A DNA stretch of 32,786 bases, from NCBI GenBank assembly GCA_046481785.1, contig JAWOJF010000110.1, forward strand, positions 1-32,786. The letters are read 5' to 3'. Positions 22,029 through 30,489 of this stretch are shown piece by piece (position 1 is the stretch's first letter; every line of letters starts with the position of its first letter). A program made the translations under genes and the position numbers. Below the pieces are notes generated by a model that worked only from the letters and a program-made list of their open reading frames with translations, searched no databases and had not been told where the DNA came from. Source of the DNA: JAWOJF01 sp046481785 (GTDB taxonomy: Bacteria; Bacteroidota; Ignavibacteria; Ignavibacteriales; Ignavibacteriaceae).

Positions 22029-23348
22029 TTATCTTTGTCGTCTTTCCCTGCCACTACTTTCTGTTCTTTTCTCACTGCTCCCCTGTCTCTCAACACGAGC
22101 CGGACTTTCTCTTTTTTCTTGTCTCGGTTCAACTTTTCTTTCCCGCTCCTGGGTTGCTGCAGGTTTCTGAGTCTCAGTTCTTTTCTCTACTCTTGGAGCC
22201 GCAGGTTTCTGAGTCTCAGTTCTCTTCTCTACTTTTGGAGCCGCTGGTTTCTGAGTTTCTGTTTTCCTTACAACTCCCGGCTCAGCCTTTCTTTCTGCAG
22301 GCTGGCTGTTTCTCTGCTCAACATTTGATTGAGGAGTTCTTTTTTCAGCTCCGCGATTTTCAACTGCCGGCTGCTCTTCTCTTATCCGCGGTGCCGTATT
22401 TCTATCTGTATTAGTTCTGCTGTTTTCATTAGTGCTGCTGCGGACATCATTTCGTGTATTATTATCATTTCTTACAGCAGGTGTTCGTTCAGTTTCTCTT
22501 GCAGATCTGCTGCTCAATTCAACCTTAGAAGTTTGCAGTGAAGATTTTCTTTCAGCACGTTTAACTTCAACATTACCTCTATCCTTCATCATTTCTTCTC
22601 TTGGTGCAGAAAAAGTTCTAACTTTTTCACTGTTTTTCCTGGTACTGCTGCTGCCAACTTCACGGGGGTCAGAAACTCTTTCTAATTCACGTGTTCTAAT
22701 ATTCTGCCCGGTTCTTTCTCTTATATAATTAACATCAACGCTGCGGTTAACAACCCTGCCGCCTTCATAAGCATAGTTTGTCCGGTATTTTGTTTTTGAA
22801 TGAATCCCATGCCTGTATTTTGGGGCAACATAATATTTGTTTACATAAGGATCACAGAAATACCTGTATTTAACAAAATGCCAGTGATGATAGGGGGTAT
22901 GATAATCTATTGAAAAATGCAGCCCTATATTTACAGAAAAAACAGCGTATGGCGGCAATGGAGCCCAACCTATATAATTATTATCATATCGCCATTCTAC
23001 CCATGCAGGTGCCCATTCATAATCAGGAACCCATATCCAGCCATAATAATCATCAAGGTACCATCTGCCGTAATGATATGTTATATGTCCAAAAGGTTCG
23101 TAAGAATCCCAATACCAGCCGTCAGAGGTCCACAACCATTGTCCATGCATATATGGAGCCCATCCTCTCCTGATTATTGCAGGACGCCATACTACAACTC
23201 CATGATCGAGTTCAATCCAGCTTCCGTGAGGAGCCAGGGAAGTATAAAAATACCCGTATCCGCCACTATTCCGGTATTCTGCTTTTGTTTCACTTGCATA
23301 AAACAAAGCCAGAAAAATAACTGCTGTTGTTAATAATACTTTTTTCAT
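22029..23348 (-). CDS. DUF6600-like secreted protein with long basic/charged tail
   Basis: 439 residues. Signal peptide 1-23 (ETKA|EYR). The N-terminal half (about 25-180) is exceptionally rich in Trp and Tyr (GSWIELDHGVVVWRP, GWAPYMHGQWLWTSDGWYW, YGWIWVPDYEWAPAWVEWRYDNNYIGWAPLPP), the pattern of the YXWGXW/DUF6600 proteins. The C-terminal half (about 200-439) is low-complexity, Arg/Glu/Lys/Ser/Thr-rich and probably disordered, with three near-identical 14-residue units (KRTETQKPAAPxVE). A GAGGTG site precedes the ATG and a terminator follows. The function of the family is unknown; the location should be periplasmic or outer-surface. Confidence 0.8.
   Translation of the reverse strand: MKKVLLTTAVIFLALFYASETKAEYRNSGGYGYFYTSLAPHGSWIELDHGVVVWRPAIIRRGWAPYMHGQWLWTSDGWYWDSYEPFGHITYHYGRWYLDDYYGWIWVPDYEWAPAWVEWRYDNNYIGWAPLPPYAVFSVNIGLHFSIDYHTPYHHWHFVKYRYFCDPYVNKYYVAPKYRHGIHSKTKYRTNYAYEGGRVVNRSVDVNYIRERTGQNIRTRELERVSDPREVGSSSTRKNSEKVRTFSAPREEMMKDRGNVEVKRAERKSSLQTSKVELSSRSARETERTPAVRNDNNTRNDVRSSTNENSRTNTDRNTAPRIREEQPAVENRGAEKRTPQSNVEQRNSQPAERKAEPGVVRKTETQKPAAPKVEKRTETQKPAAPRVEKRTETQKPAATQERERKVEPRQEKRESPARVERQGSSEKRTESSGRERRQR
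22159..22267 (-). repeat. 42-base tandem repeat within the DUF6600-like gene
   Basis: Two full 42-base units (22159-22200, 22201-22242) and a partial third (from 22243) code the KRTETQKPAAPxVE repeats. The units differ at only a few positions, so recent slippage or copy-number variation is likely. Confidence 0.85.
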
Positions 23349-23546
23349 AATAGCACCTCTTTCATTGAGCTTTTAACTATATAATTCAAGGTTTGTGCCA
23401 TAATTAAATGACAGTAATTTGATGGATTTAAGCAGAATCTGTAATGATGTGTATACTAAAGTAGACTAAGATAAGATAAGTATAGACACCCCTAATTTTA
23501 AGCAGTCTACTCAGGAAGATGCCGCAGCACTTGAGTTACTTAATTA

Positions 23547-24677
23547 TTACCTTTTTATATCTCTCCCTTTCCATTTAAAATTACCGAATGCACCGCTGAT
23601 ACCTGCTATTATTATATATGGTATTTGCAGAATTTCAGCAGGCAGAAAATATTTGAGCAGTGGTGATCTAAAAATTAGTTCATTCCCCTTCTTCATTATT
23701 AAATATTCAGTTATAAACTTAATGGAAAGAGAAAAAAATAAAATAAACAGGTATATCTGTGAGAAGAATGATAAAATTATTAAAAAAGGTATACTTAGGT
23801 AATAAAGGAATATAAGCCCTAATCTGAAAATTAAAATTTTATCTGCATAAAACAATCCTTTACTTGCCCATCTTTTCCTTTGGTAAAAAAACTCTTCCAT
23901 GGTATTGTTAAAACTTGTTTTTACAATTGCCCCCGGATCAGCACAATATTTTATTTTGTATTTCCCTGTTTTGTGAATTTTCTGCATTAAAAGCTCATCA
24001 TCACCGGATGTAAGATGAAGCTGATCTGAAAATCCGTTTACCTCGATAAATACTTTCTTCCTGTATGCAAGATTAGCTGCACTGCATATTACAGGATCAC
24101 CGGCACCTATTAAACCAGCCCCGGCCAGTATGAGACCTTGAAATTCAAGTTTCTGAATTTTATTCAAGAAGCTATTGGATTCATAAAATTCAACAGGACC
24201 GGATACCAAAGCGGTCTGCTCATCAAATAAAAAAAGCAGCGCTCCCAGCCATCCGGGGGGGTGAATGCAGTCTGCGTCAGTGGTTACAATTATATCTCCT
24301 TGTGATTTTTCTATTGCATAAGCTACAGCTCTTTTCTTAAACGCACCGGGCGCATCAGATACAGGTACAGAAATAACATTTACATTGGCCGGCTTTTTGG
24401 CAGACATTAATTTTTCCAGGGAATCATCATTTGAATTATCATTTATATATATAACTTCAAATTTTTCATTGGGGTAATCCAGGTTTGTTATACTCTTTAA
24501 ACTGGCAAGTATATTGCCTGACTCATTTCTGAATGGAATAATAACAGTAACAAATTCGTTAATACTTCTTTTAGTGGAACTATTTAAGCGGTTTAGCCCC
24601 TTTAATATTTTTAGAAGGAAATAAAAATACCAAAGTATCAGAGTTATAAAAAAAAGTAAGAGTAAATTACTTTCCAT
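23547..24677 (-). CDS. Family 2 glycosyltransferase, membrane-bound
   Basis: 376 residues from the ATG at 24677. An N-terminal TM (ESNLLLLFFITLILWYFYFLL) is followed by a GT-A catalytic domain. It has FVTVIIPFRNESGNILASLKSITNLDYP, YINDNSNDDS, DIIVTTDADCIHPPGWL (the DxD-type metal site) and a QRKRW-type acceptor motif (FYQRKRWASKG). There are about three C-terminal TM segments (LIFLYYLSIPFLIILSFFSQIYLFILFFSLSIK). The frame extends 15 codons upstream, but that part overlaps the preceding gene more deeply and adds nothing conserved. The chosen start still overlaps the flippase-like gene by 11 bases, implying coupling. The sugar donor and acceptor are unknown; together with the neighbour it suggests glycolipid or polysaccharide assembly. 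Confidence 0.85.
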   Translation of the reverse strand: MESNLLLLFFITLILWYFYFLLKILKGLNRLNSSTKRSINEFVTVIIPFRNESGNILASLKSITNLDYPNEKFEVIYINDNSNDDSLEKLMSAKKPANVNVISVPVSDAPGAFKKRAVAYAIEKSQGDIIVTTDADCIHPPGWLGALLFLFDEQTALVSGPVEFYESNSFLNKIQKLEFQGLILAGAGLIGAGDPVICSAANLAYRKKVFIEVNGFSDQLHLTSGDDELLMQKIHKTGKYKIKYCADPGAIVKTSFNNTMEEFFYQRKRWASKGLFYADKILIFRLGLIFLYYLSIPFLIILSFFSQIYLFILFFSLSIKFITEYLIMKKGNELIFRSPLLKYFLPAEILQIPYIIIAGISGAFGNFKWKGRDIKR

Positions 24678-25647
24678 TTTTTCTCGTAAGCATAAGTAAT
24701 AAACCAAATAACGAAGGTACAATTATGTTAATAAGGAACAGGAATAATGCAGCGTTAAAACCTGCCGCGGCTGATTCACCAAGTAGTGATAGAAAATATG
24801 CAGAGGCTCCCTCTCTTATTCCAAGCTCAGTCAGGGAAAATGGAACCAGTACAGCCTTTGTGAACATCACAAGGATACCTGCCCACATGTATTTTAGTAT
24901 GTGCTGATTATCTGAAAAAGCGATGGTTAAAAGAGCATACTGAAATATATAACATCCATAAACTGTCATTGAGATCAGCAGCATTTTTGAAAAGAACTTT
25001 TTATCCGGAGCCCGTATAATGCCCATTAGTTCAGGGTGTTTTTTTACAAAACGGGTCTTCTCAATAAATGAATATATTTTTTCCGGTTTAATTTTGAAAA
25101 ATACACCGAATAAAATGAGGCTAACAAGGGCAAATATAATTGAGAGCGCGTATACATATCCCGGGTTCTGATTACCGGTAATAAGTATCATAAATGGAAT
25201 ACTGAAAATTATACCAGATATAATTATAATAATAAGTGGAAATATTTTATCAATAATTGTAGCCGCACTAACCAGTAGAAAAGGTTTATCTTTTAAAGCA
25301 ATACTCCGGCCCCAGTATTCTCCAAGTCTTGCAGGTGTAAACGCTCCGCCGGCAAAACCAAAAAAAAGCGAATTAAATATTTTCTTTCGGTCATAAATAT
25401 TCAGGATCTTGATACAGGCAAGTTTCCATTTCAGGTATTGGAGATATATATTCAGGAACATAAACATGCAGCATAATACAATATAAAAAGAATCAGCACC
25501 TTTTATTCCTGCCGCTGCCTGGGAGAAGTTAATCTTAGTTATTATAAAAGTAATTAATCCTGCGGTTATAATTACTTTCCCGAGTAAGGAATAGAAATTC
25601 CTTTTTTCTACAAAGTGAGATTTAACAGATAAAACTTTTGAGTGCAT
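24667..25647 (-). CDS. Lysylphosphatidylglycerol-synthase-TM/flippase-like (UPF0104) integral membrane protein
   Basis: About 326 residues from the ATG at 25647; a TTG three codons earlier is a poorer choice. There are about seven to eight membrane helices. The conserved loops FFGFAGGAFTPARLGEYWGRSIAL and LVSAATIIDKIFPLIIIIISG match the UPF0104/AglD/LPG-synthase transmembrane family, and the terminal half has AGILVMFTKAVLVPFSLTELGIREGASAYFL. The family is associated with lipid-linked transport or as the TM half of MprF. There is no soluble synthase domain here. It overlaps the GT2 gene by 11 bases, which suggests work on the same glycolipid or glycan. The exact reaction cannot be read. Confidence 0.85.
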   Translation of the reverse strand: MHSKVLSVKSHFVEKRNFYSLLGKVIITAGLITFIITKINFSQAAAGIKGADSFYIVLCCMFMFLNIYLQYLKWKLACIKILNIYDRKKIFNSLFFGFAGGAFTPARLGEYWGRSIALKDKPFLLVSAATIIDKIFPLIIIIISGIIFSIPFMILITGNQNPGYVYALSIIFALVSLILFGVFFKIKPEKIYSFIEKTRFVKKHPELMGIIRAPDKKFFSKMLLISMTVYGCYIFQYALLTIAFSDNQHILKYMWAGILVMFTKAVLVPFSLTELGIREGASAYFLSLLGESAAAGFNAALFLFLINIIVPSLFGLLLMLTRKNGK

Positions 25648-25778
25648 ATATTGCAAATATTTGTTATACCATTAAGATGTTTCAACTTTATTGCAGGACA
25701 AAATACAGGCCCTAATATTGTTAAGCTAATTTCTTTTTCTTACTTTTCTGATACAATTCTTTTATAATTAGGAGCGAT

Positions 25779-27404
25779 ATGTTTATTAACTTCAGTGACA
25801 TTCCTGGACACCAGAATCTATTTTTGGACTTTCTGTATGAATTTGATAAAGTAAAAAATTTTTATAAACATAATTTCCGGAATAAAGAAGATTATTTAAA
25901 AGTATTTAAAAATATTTCCGAATCCCAAAATATTAACAGCGCCGAACTTTCCTCAATACTTGAAAGCCAGTACGCACAGTTAAAACCTTCTCCTAAAACA
26001 CAAAAGAACATTTCATTATTAAAAGAAAAGAAGACTCTGGCTGTTGTAACGGGACAGCAATTAGGACTTTTAGGCGGCCCGCTTTATACTTTTTATAAAA
26101 TTATTACGGCTATTAAACTGAGTAATTATTTATCCGAAAGATACGACGATTTTCAGTTTGTTCCCATTTTCTGGCTTGAAGGGGATGATCATGATTTTGA
26201 AGAAGTGAGCTACCTGGGGTTAGTAAATGAAAATAACGAATATGTGAAGATCAAATATGAAGATGAGGTTCCGGAAGATGAAAATAAAGGAAGTGTAGGC
26301 AAGCTGAAGTTTAACAATACAATTAACAAATTCTTTGAGGAACTGGGTAAAAATTTAAGAGCTACTGAATATACAAACCCATTACTTGATCAGTTAAAGG
26401 GTTATTACTCAGAAGGTAAAACATTTAAACAAGCATTTTCGGATTTATTGTTTTCACTTTTTGATGAATACGGACTGGTGATATTTGACCCGCAGGATAC
26501 AAAAATCAAAAATTTATTAAAGCCTGTATTTAAAAAAGAAATTACTGATTTCAGAAAACATACTGAAAAACTTGTTAATACAAGTGCCACTCTTGAAGAA
26601 CTTTACCATGCGCAGGTAAAGATTCGTCCGGTAAATCTTTTTTATAGTACATCCGAAGGAAGGTATTTAATTGAACCTGTAGAAAATGAGTTCAGGCTTA
26701 GAAGGAAGAGAAAAAAATTCACTTATGATGAACTTATAAATTTAATTGACAGCGAACCCGAAAAGTTTAGTGCTAATGTTTTGTTAAGGCCTGTATGCCA
26801 GGATTATATTCTGCCCACAGCTTTTTATGTAGGCGGTCCCGGTGAAATATCTTACTTTGCACAGGCATTACAATTGTACAGCTTTTATAATATTGAACAG
26901 CCGATTATTTATCCTCGCTCCTCAATAACTCTTATTGAGAAATCGATAAGTTCGCTTATAACAAAATACGGACTTAATATGCCGGAAATATTTGCAAGCC
27001 CGGATAAAGTAAGAGATAAAGTAGTAGAGTCAGTTGCAGAGACTGCTATAAATGATGTGTTTAACTCGGCATCAACTCAAATAGAGTTAACCTTCGATCA
27101 GCTAAAGGAAAAATTATTTGAGCTTGATAAAACAATAAGTGATGCAAGCGCCAAATACAGGCAAAAAATACTTAATTATGTTGATGAGTTAAAAGGTAAA
27201 GCGCTTGAGGCACAGAAGAAAAAACATGAAACCACGCTACGCCAGGTTGATAAAGTAACCACTCACCTGTTCCCCAATACAAGTTTGCAGGAGAGAGAAT
27301 TTAATTTCATCTTTTATGCTAACAAGTATGGCAATAACTTCACCAAATTGCTATTTGAAGAGTTGGTAATAAATAAGTTTGAACACCAGGTAATAAATCT
27401 GTAG
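25779..27404 (+). CDS. bshC: Bacillithiol biosynthesis cysteine-adding enzyme BshC
   Basis: Adds Cys to glucosaminyl-malate, the last step of bacillithiol synthesis (cytoplasm). At 541 residues it has the family length. Characteristic runs are KTLAVVTGQQLGLLGGPLYTFYKIITAIKL near 90-120, FVPIFWLEGDDHDFEEV, the central LFDEYGLVIFDPQD, LRPVCQDYILPTAFYVGGPGEISYFAQ and the C-terminal coiled coil (about 425-500). A GGAG site lies five bases before the ATG. It is transcribed alone, divergent from the flippase-like gene and convergent with the ABC ATPase. bshA and bshB must be elsewhere. Confidence 0.95.
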   Translation: MFINFSDIPGHQNLFLDFLYEFDKVKNFYKHNFRNKEDYLKVFKNISESQNINSAELSSILESQYAQLKPSPKTQKNISLLKEKKTLAVVTGQQLGLLGGPLYTFYKIITAIKLSNYLSERYDDFQFVPIFWLEGDDHDFEEVSYLGLVNENNEYVKIKYEDEVPEDENKGSVGKLKFNNTINKFFEELGKNLRATEYTNPLLDQLKGYYSEGKTFKQAFSDLLFSLFDEYGLVIFDPQDTKIKNLLKPVFKKEITDFRKHTEKLVNTSATLEELYHAQVKIRPVNLFYSTSEGRYLIEPVENEFRLRRKRKKFTYDELINLIDSEPEKFSANVLLRPVCQDYILPTAFYVGGPGEISYFAQALQLYSFYNIEQPIIYPRSSITLIEKSISSLITKYGLNMPEIFASPDKVRDKVVESVAETAINDVFNSASTQIELTFDQLKEKLFELDKTISDASAKYRQKILNYVDELKGKALEAQKKKHETTLRQVDKVTTHLFPNTSLQEREFNFIFYANKYGNNFTKLLFEELVINKFEHQVINL

Positions 27405-27417
27405 GTTCTCCCCGGGT

Positions 27418-27438
27418 CCCTCTCCATTCCGGAGAGGG
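27418..27438. repeat. Hairpin between convergent bshC and ABC ATPase gene
   Basis: CCCTCTCC-ATTCC-GGAGAGGG, a perfect 8-base-pair stem with a 5-base loop, G+C-rich in an A+T-rich gap. No T-tract follows on either strand, so it is not a textbook terminator, though it could serve convergent termination. It resembles a palindromic repeat in style (see findings). Confidence 0.6.
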
Positions 27439-27453
27439 TTGGGAATGAAAGAA

Positions 27454-28560
27454 TTACTTTATGGCTTCTTCTGTCTCAGAGTCAAAGAAGTGAATTTTTT
27501 CAGTATCAAAGTATAAAGACCTGCTTGAACCTGCTTCAGGCTTTTCTCTTGCAGGTATACGTGCAATCATCTGACTGCCTCCTGCAGGGAAATAGAGGAA
27601 TATTTCATTGCCCATTGGCTCTACAACTTCAAGTACAGATTCAAATTTGTCAAACGAATCTTTAACAGTTGTTGTTGCTGCATCATATATATCTTCCGGA
27701 CGTATACCAATCCATAAATTCTTATTAATATGATTTTTTAATTTGCCTGCATCAGAACTTTTTATTTTTAGTTGTAGCCCACCGGTTGTGCTTGTAAACA
27801 TAAGTCCGTTGGATTGTACAATAGTTCCTTCAGCAAAGTTCATAGATGGGCTGCCAATAAAACCAGCAACAAATTTATTAATAGGATTATTATATAAATT
27901 TAAGGGTGCGTCTATCTGTTGAACAACCCCATCTTTCATAATTACAATTTTATCTCCCATGGTCATAGCTTCGGTCTGGTCATGAGTAACATATATCATT
28001 GTTGCTTCTAATCTCTTATGCAGTTTAGAAATTTCTGTTCTCATCTGTACACGCAGTTTTGCGTCCAGGTTACTCAAAGGTTCATCGAATAAAAACACCT
28101 TGGGTTTTCTTACAATAGCACGGCCAACAGCAACTCTCTGTCTCTGTCCGCCCGATAAAGCTTTTGGTTTGCGGTCAAGGTAATCCTCGAGCTCCAGAAT
28201 TTCAGCAGCATGGTTAACTCTTTTTTTAATTTCCTGTTTATCAAATTTCCTAAGCTTTAGGCCGAATGCCATATTTTCATAAACAGTCATATGGGGATAA
28301 AGAGCATAATTCTGAAAAACCATTGCAATATCCCTGTCCTTGGGGGATACATCATTTACTCTTTTACCGTCAATGTACAAATCGCCTGCGGATATTTCCT
28401 CAAGGCCTGCAACCATTCTTAAAGTAGTTGATTTACCACAGCCCGACGGACCAACAAGAACAACAAATTCTTTGTCCTTAACATCAAGGCTAAGTTCCCT
28501 TACTGCAACATTGCCGCCTTCATAAAGTTTAGAGACATTTTTTAGTGTTACTTCTGACAT
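27454..28560 (-). CDS. ugpC: ABC transporter ATPase, UgpC/MalK type
   Basis: 368-residue ATPase for carbohydrate/glycerol-3-phosphate-type importers. Visible motifs are Walker A GPSGCGKST, Q-loop VFQNYALYPHMTVYENMAFGL, signature ALSGGQRQRVAVGRAI, Walker B VFLFDEPLSNLDAKLR and H-loop YVTHDQTEAMTMGDKI. The C-terminal OB/TOBE regulatory domain (about 245-368) places it in the MalK/UgpC (CUT1) group rather than a generic ABC protein. No permease or solute-binding gene is adjacent, so it may serve several transporters, as MsmK-like proteins do. It begins 2 bases after the aroA stop. The symbol reflects the family and not a proven substrate. Confidence 0.88.
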   Translation of the reverse strand: MSEVTLKNVSKLYEGGNVAVRELSLDVKDKEFVVLVGPSGCGKSTTLRMVAGLEEISAGDLYIDGKRVNDVSPKDRDIAMVFQNYALYPHMTVYENMAFGLKLRKFDKQEIKKRVNHAAEILELEDYLDRKPKALSGGQRQRVAVGRAIVRKPKVFLFDEPLSNLDAKLRVQMRTEISKLHKRLEATMIYVTHDQTEAMTMGDKIVIMKDGVVQQIDAPLNLYNNPINKFVAGFIGSPSMNFAEGTIVQSNGLMFTSTTGGLQLKIKSSDAGKLKNHINKNLWIGIRPEDIYDAATTTVKDSFDKFESVLEVVEPMGNEIFLYFPAGGSQMIARIPAREKPEAGSSRSLYFDTEKIHFFDSETEEAIK

Positions 28561-28562
28561 TT

Positions 28563-29843
28563 TTACCTCGTTATACTATTAACCTGTAATAAGAAATCAG
28601 GATTTGAAATATTTACACAATCAAAGTTATTAACTTTTCCCCCCTCATCCAACAGAAAAGAAAGTATACTAAAAGCCATTGCTATTCTGTGGTCATTAAA
28701 GCTCTCAAAAACAACATTTTTGTTCTTTATTTTACCACTTACTTCAAAACCATCGTCATATTCATTTACTGCCAGTCCCAGAAGCCTGAAATTATAACAA
28801 AGGGCATTTATACGGTCAGTTTCTTTTCCGCGTAATTCCTCAGCATTTCTTATGGTAAATTCACCATGCGACAATATCCCTGCAATGGCTAACACCGGGA
28901 TCTCATCAATAATATTAGGAATAATTTTTACGGGGATATCTATATTCTTCAAATTACTGCTTACAATTATTATGTCCCCTAAAGGTTCACCTGCTGCTTC
29001 ACGGAAATTATCAACTTCAATATGTCCCCCCATTTTTTTAAGAACTTCAATTATGCCGGTGCGTGTTTCATTTAATGAAACATTTTTTATCCTTAATGAT
29101 GAGTCTTTCGAAAGCAGGGTTAAGACAATAAAAAAAGCCGCTGTAGAAATATCAGAAGGCACATAGTATTCCTTAGGTACGGGATAATTTTCTTTCGAAG
29201 AATAATTTATTTTCCCCTGCTCGTTTATTATGGTTTTTAAGCCAAGCATTTTTTCTGTGTGGTCTCGTGAAGGTATCTTTTCAATTACTGTAGTTGGTTT
29301 TTCTGAATACAGGCCTGCAAGAAGTATTGCACTTTTTACCTGTGCACTTGCCATAGGGAGTTCATAGTTTATAGGCACAATCTCATCCGCAGGAAAAAAT
29401 TTTAGAGGCAAAGTAAATTTTTCGGAAGCCATAATTTTCCCGCCCATAGCTGTAAGGGGTGTAACTATTCTTTTCATTGGACGGATGGATAAATATTCAT
29501 CCCCTATTAATTCACTTTCAAAATCCTGTGCAATAAGTATTCCGCTTATTAATCTTGCTGTTGTTCCGGAGTTACCTGCATCCAGTGGGGCGGATGGTTT
29601 TTTAAATCCTTTAAAGCCGCATCCTTTTACTATTATATAATCCTTTTCCTGTATAATTTCTGCACCAAGCTGCCGAAAACACTTTTGGCTGGATTTTACA
29701 TCTTCACCATTTGATAAATTAAATATCTTTGACTCCCCTTCGGCCATTGCAGAAAACATTACAGAACGGTGAGATATAGATTTATCTCCGGGTAAATTAA
29801 GTTCACCCTCAATTTTACTTATTTTTTGGAATTCTTTAATCAT
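28563..29843 (-). CDS. aroA: 3-phosphoshikimate 1-carboxyvinyltransferase (EPSP synthase)
   Basis: Shikimate pathway step 6: transfers enolpyruvyl from PEP to shikimate-3-phosphate. 426 residues with the family's landmarks: LPGDKSISHRSVMFSAMAEGES, LDAGNSGTTARLISG, DEYLSIRPMKRI, SAQVKSAILLAGLYS, IPSRDHTEKML, DEIPVLAIAGILSHGEFTIRNAEELRGKETDRI and FNDHRIAMAFSI. All substrate-binding Lys/Arg/Asp positions that I can recognise are present. It is in a tight minus-strand run: trmH upstream (55-base gap, holding a period-10 repeat) and ugpC 2 bases downstream. Confidence 0.97.
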   Translation of the reverse strand: MIKEFQKISKIEGELNLPGDKSISHRSVMFSAMAEGESKIFNLSNGEDVKSSQKCFRQLGAEIIQEKDYIIVKGCGFKGFKKPSAPLDAGNSGTTARLISGILIAQDFESELIGDEYLSIRPMKRIVTPLTAMGGKIMASEKFTLPLKFFPADEIVPINYELPMASAQVKSAILLAGLYSEKPTTVIEKIPSRDHTEKMLGLKTIINEQGKINYSSKENYPVPKEYYVPSDISTAAFFIVLTLLSKDSSLRIKNVSLNETRTGIIEVLKKMGGHIEVDNFREAAGEPLGDIIIVSSNLKNIDIPVKIIPNIIDEIPVLAIAGILSHGEFTIRNAEELRGKETDRINALCYNFRLLGLAVNEYDDGFEVSGKIKNKNVVFESFNDHRIAMAFSILSFLLDEGGKVNNFDCVNISNPDFLLQVNSITR

Positions 29844-29857
29844 ATGCCTTTATTTTT

Positions 29858-29893
29858 CTAAGTGTATCTAAGTGTCCTTAGTGGTTTTCCTAA
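29858..29893. repeat. Period-10 degenerate tandem repeat between trmH and aroA
   Basis: About three to four 10-base units: CTAAGTGTAT, CTAAGTGTCC, TTAGTGGTTT, then TCCTAAGAG. On the minus strand it reads as CACTAAGGA/CACTTAGATA/CACTTAGAAA. It occupies nearly the entire gap. I recall similar 'CACTAAGGACAC' runs as common intergenic sequence in Bacteroidota; a database search would be needed to confirm. Confidence 0.6.
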
Positions 29894-29898
29894 GAGTT

Positions 29899-30489
29899 TT
29901 ATTTTCTGCACCACTCATTAATTTTTTCTTCCAGCTGCTCATCATTCAGTTCACTTTTACTATACATATCTTTCTCTATTCTCTGCCTGACAGCCTCATA
30001 TAAAACAATGGCGGCAGCCACGGAAACATTAAGGCTCTGCACCATACCGAGCATTGGTATTAAAAATTTTCCATCCGCCAGTGCGGCAGCTTCCTCTGAA
30101 ACACCACGATGCTCGTTCCCCAATACAATAGCAATCTTTTGCGTAAAATCCAGATCATAAAAATTTTTTGAATCATCTGTTATAGCTGAAGCATATATTT
30201 TAAATCCTTGCCTGCGCAGGTTATCATAACAGGATTTAACATCAGTATATTTTGTTTTCTCTACCCATTTGAATGCTGATGCAGAGGACTTCTTTCCGAT
30301 TTTGGGAAAAGACTCGATATTATATATAAGTGATACTTTGGGGATACCTGCAGCATCACATGTTCTGAAAATTGCACTTACATTGTGCGGATCATGAATA
30401 TTTTCCAAAACAAGATGCAACGACTGCTGTCTTGCAGTAACTACAGAGATAATTTTACTTTTTCTTTTATCAGTTTTAAATGACCGCAC
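29899..30489 (-). CDS. trmH: TrmH-family (SpoU) RNA 2'-O-methyltransferase
   Basis: 196 residues. SPOUT fold with the three SpoU motifs: motif 1 LENIHDPHNVSAIFRTCDAAGI (catalytic Arg in AIFRT), motif 2 KIAIVLGNEHRGVSEEAAALAD and motif 3 FLIPMLGMVQSLNVSVAAAIVLYE. The pattern fits tRNA Gm18 methyltransferase TrmH, slightly shorter than the E. coli enzyme. The start is a GTG whose first base overlaps the stop of the HicB-like gene (TAGTG), the only sensible start in frame; no Shine-Dalgarno sequence is seen, consistent with coupling. rRNA-acting relatives (RlmB-type) are less likely because the N-terminal L30e-like domain is absent. Confidence 0.9.
   Translation of the reverse strand: MRSFKTDKRKSKIISVVTARQQSLHLVLENIHDPHNVSAIFRTCDAAGIPKVSLIYNIESFPKIGKKSSASAFKWVEKTKYTDVKSCYDNLRRQGFKIYASAITDDSKNFYDLDFTQKIAIVLGNEHRGVSEEAAALADGKFLIPMLGMVQSLNVSVAAAIVLYEAVRQRIEKDMYSKSELNDEQLEEKINEWCRK

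Noticed and set aside
22035..22728. Plus-strand Ser/Phe-rich open frames
   Set aside because: Antisense of the charged, repeat-rich tail of the DUF6600-like gene.
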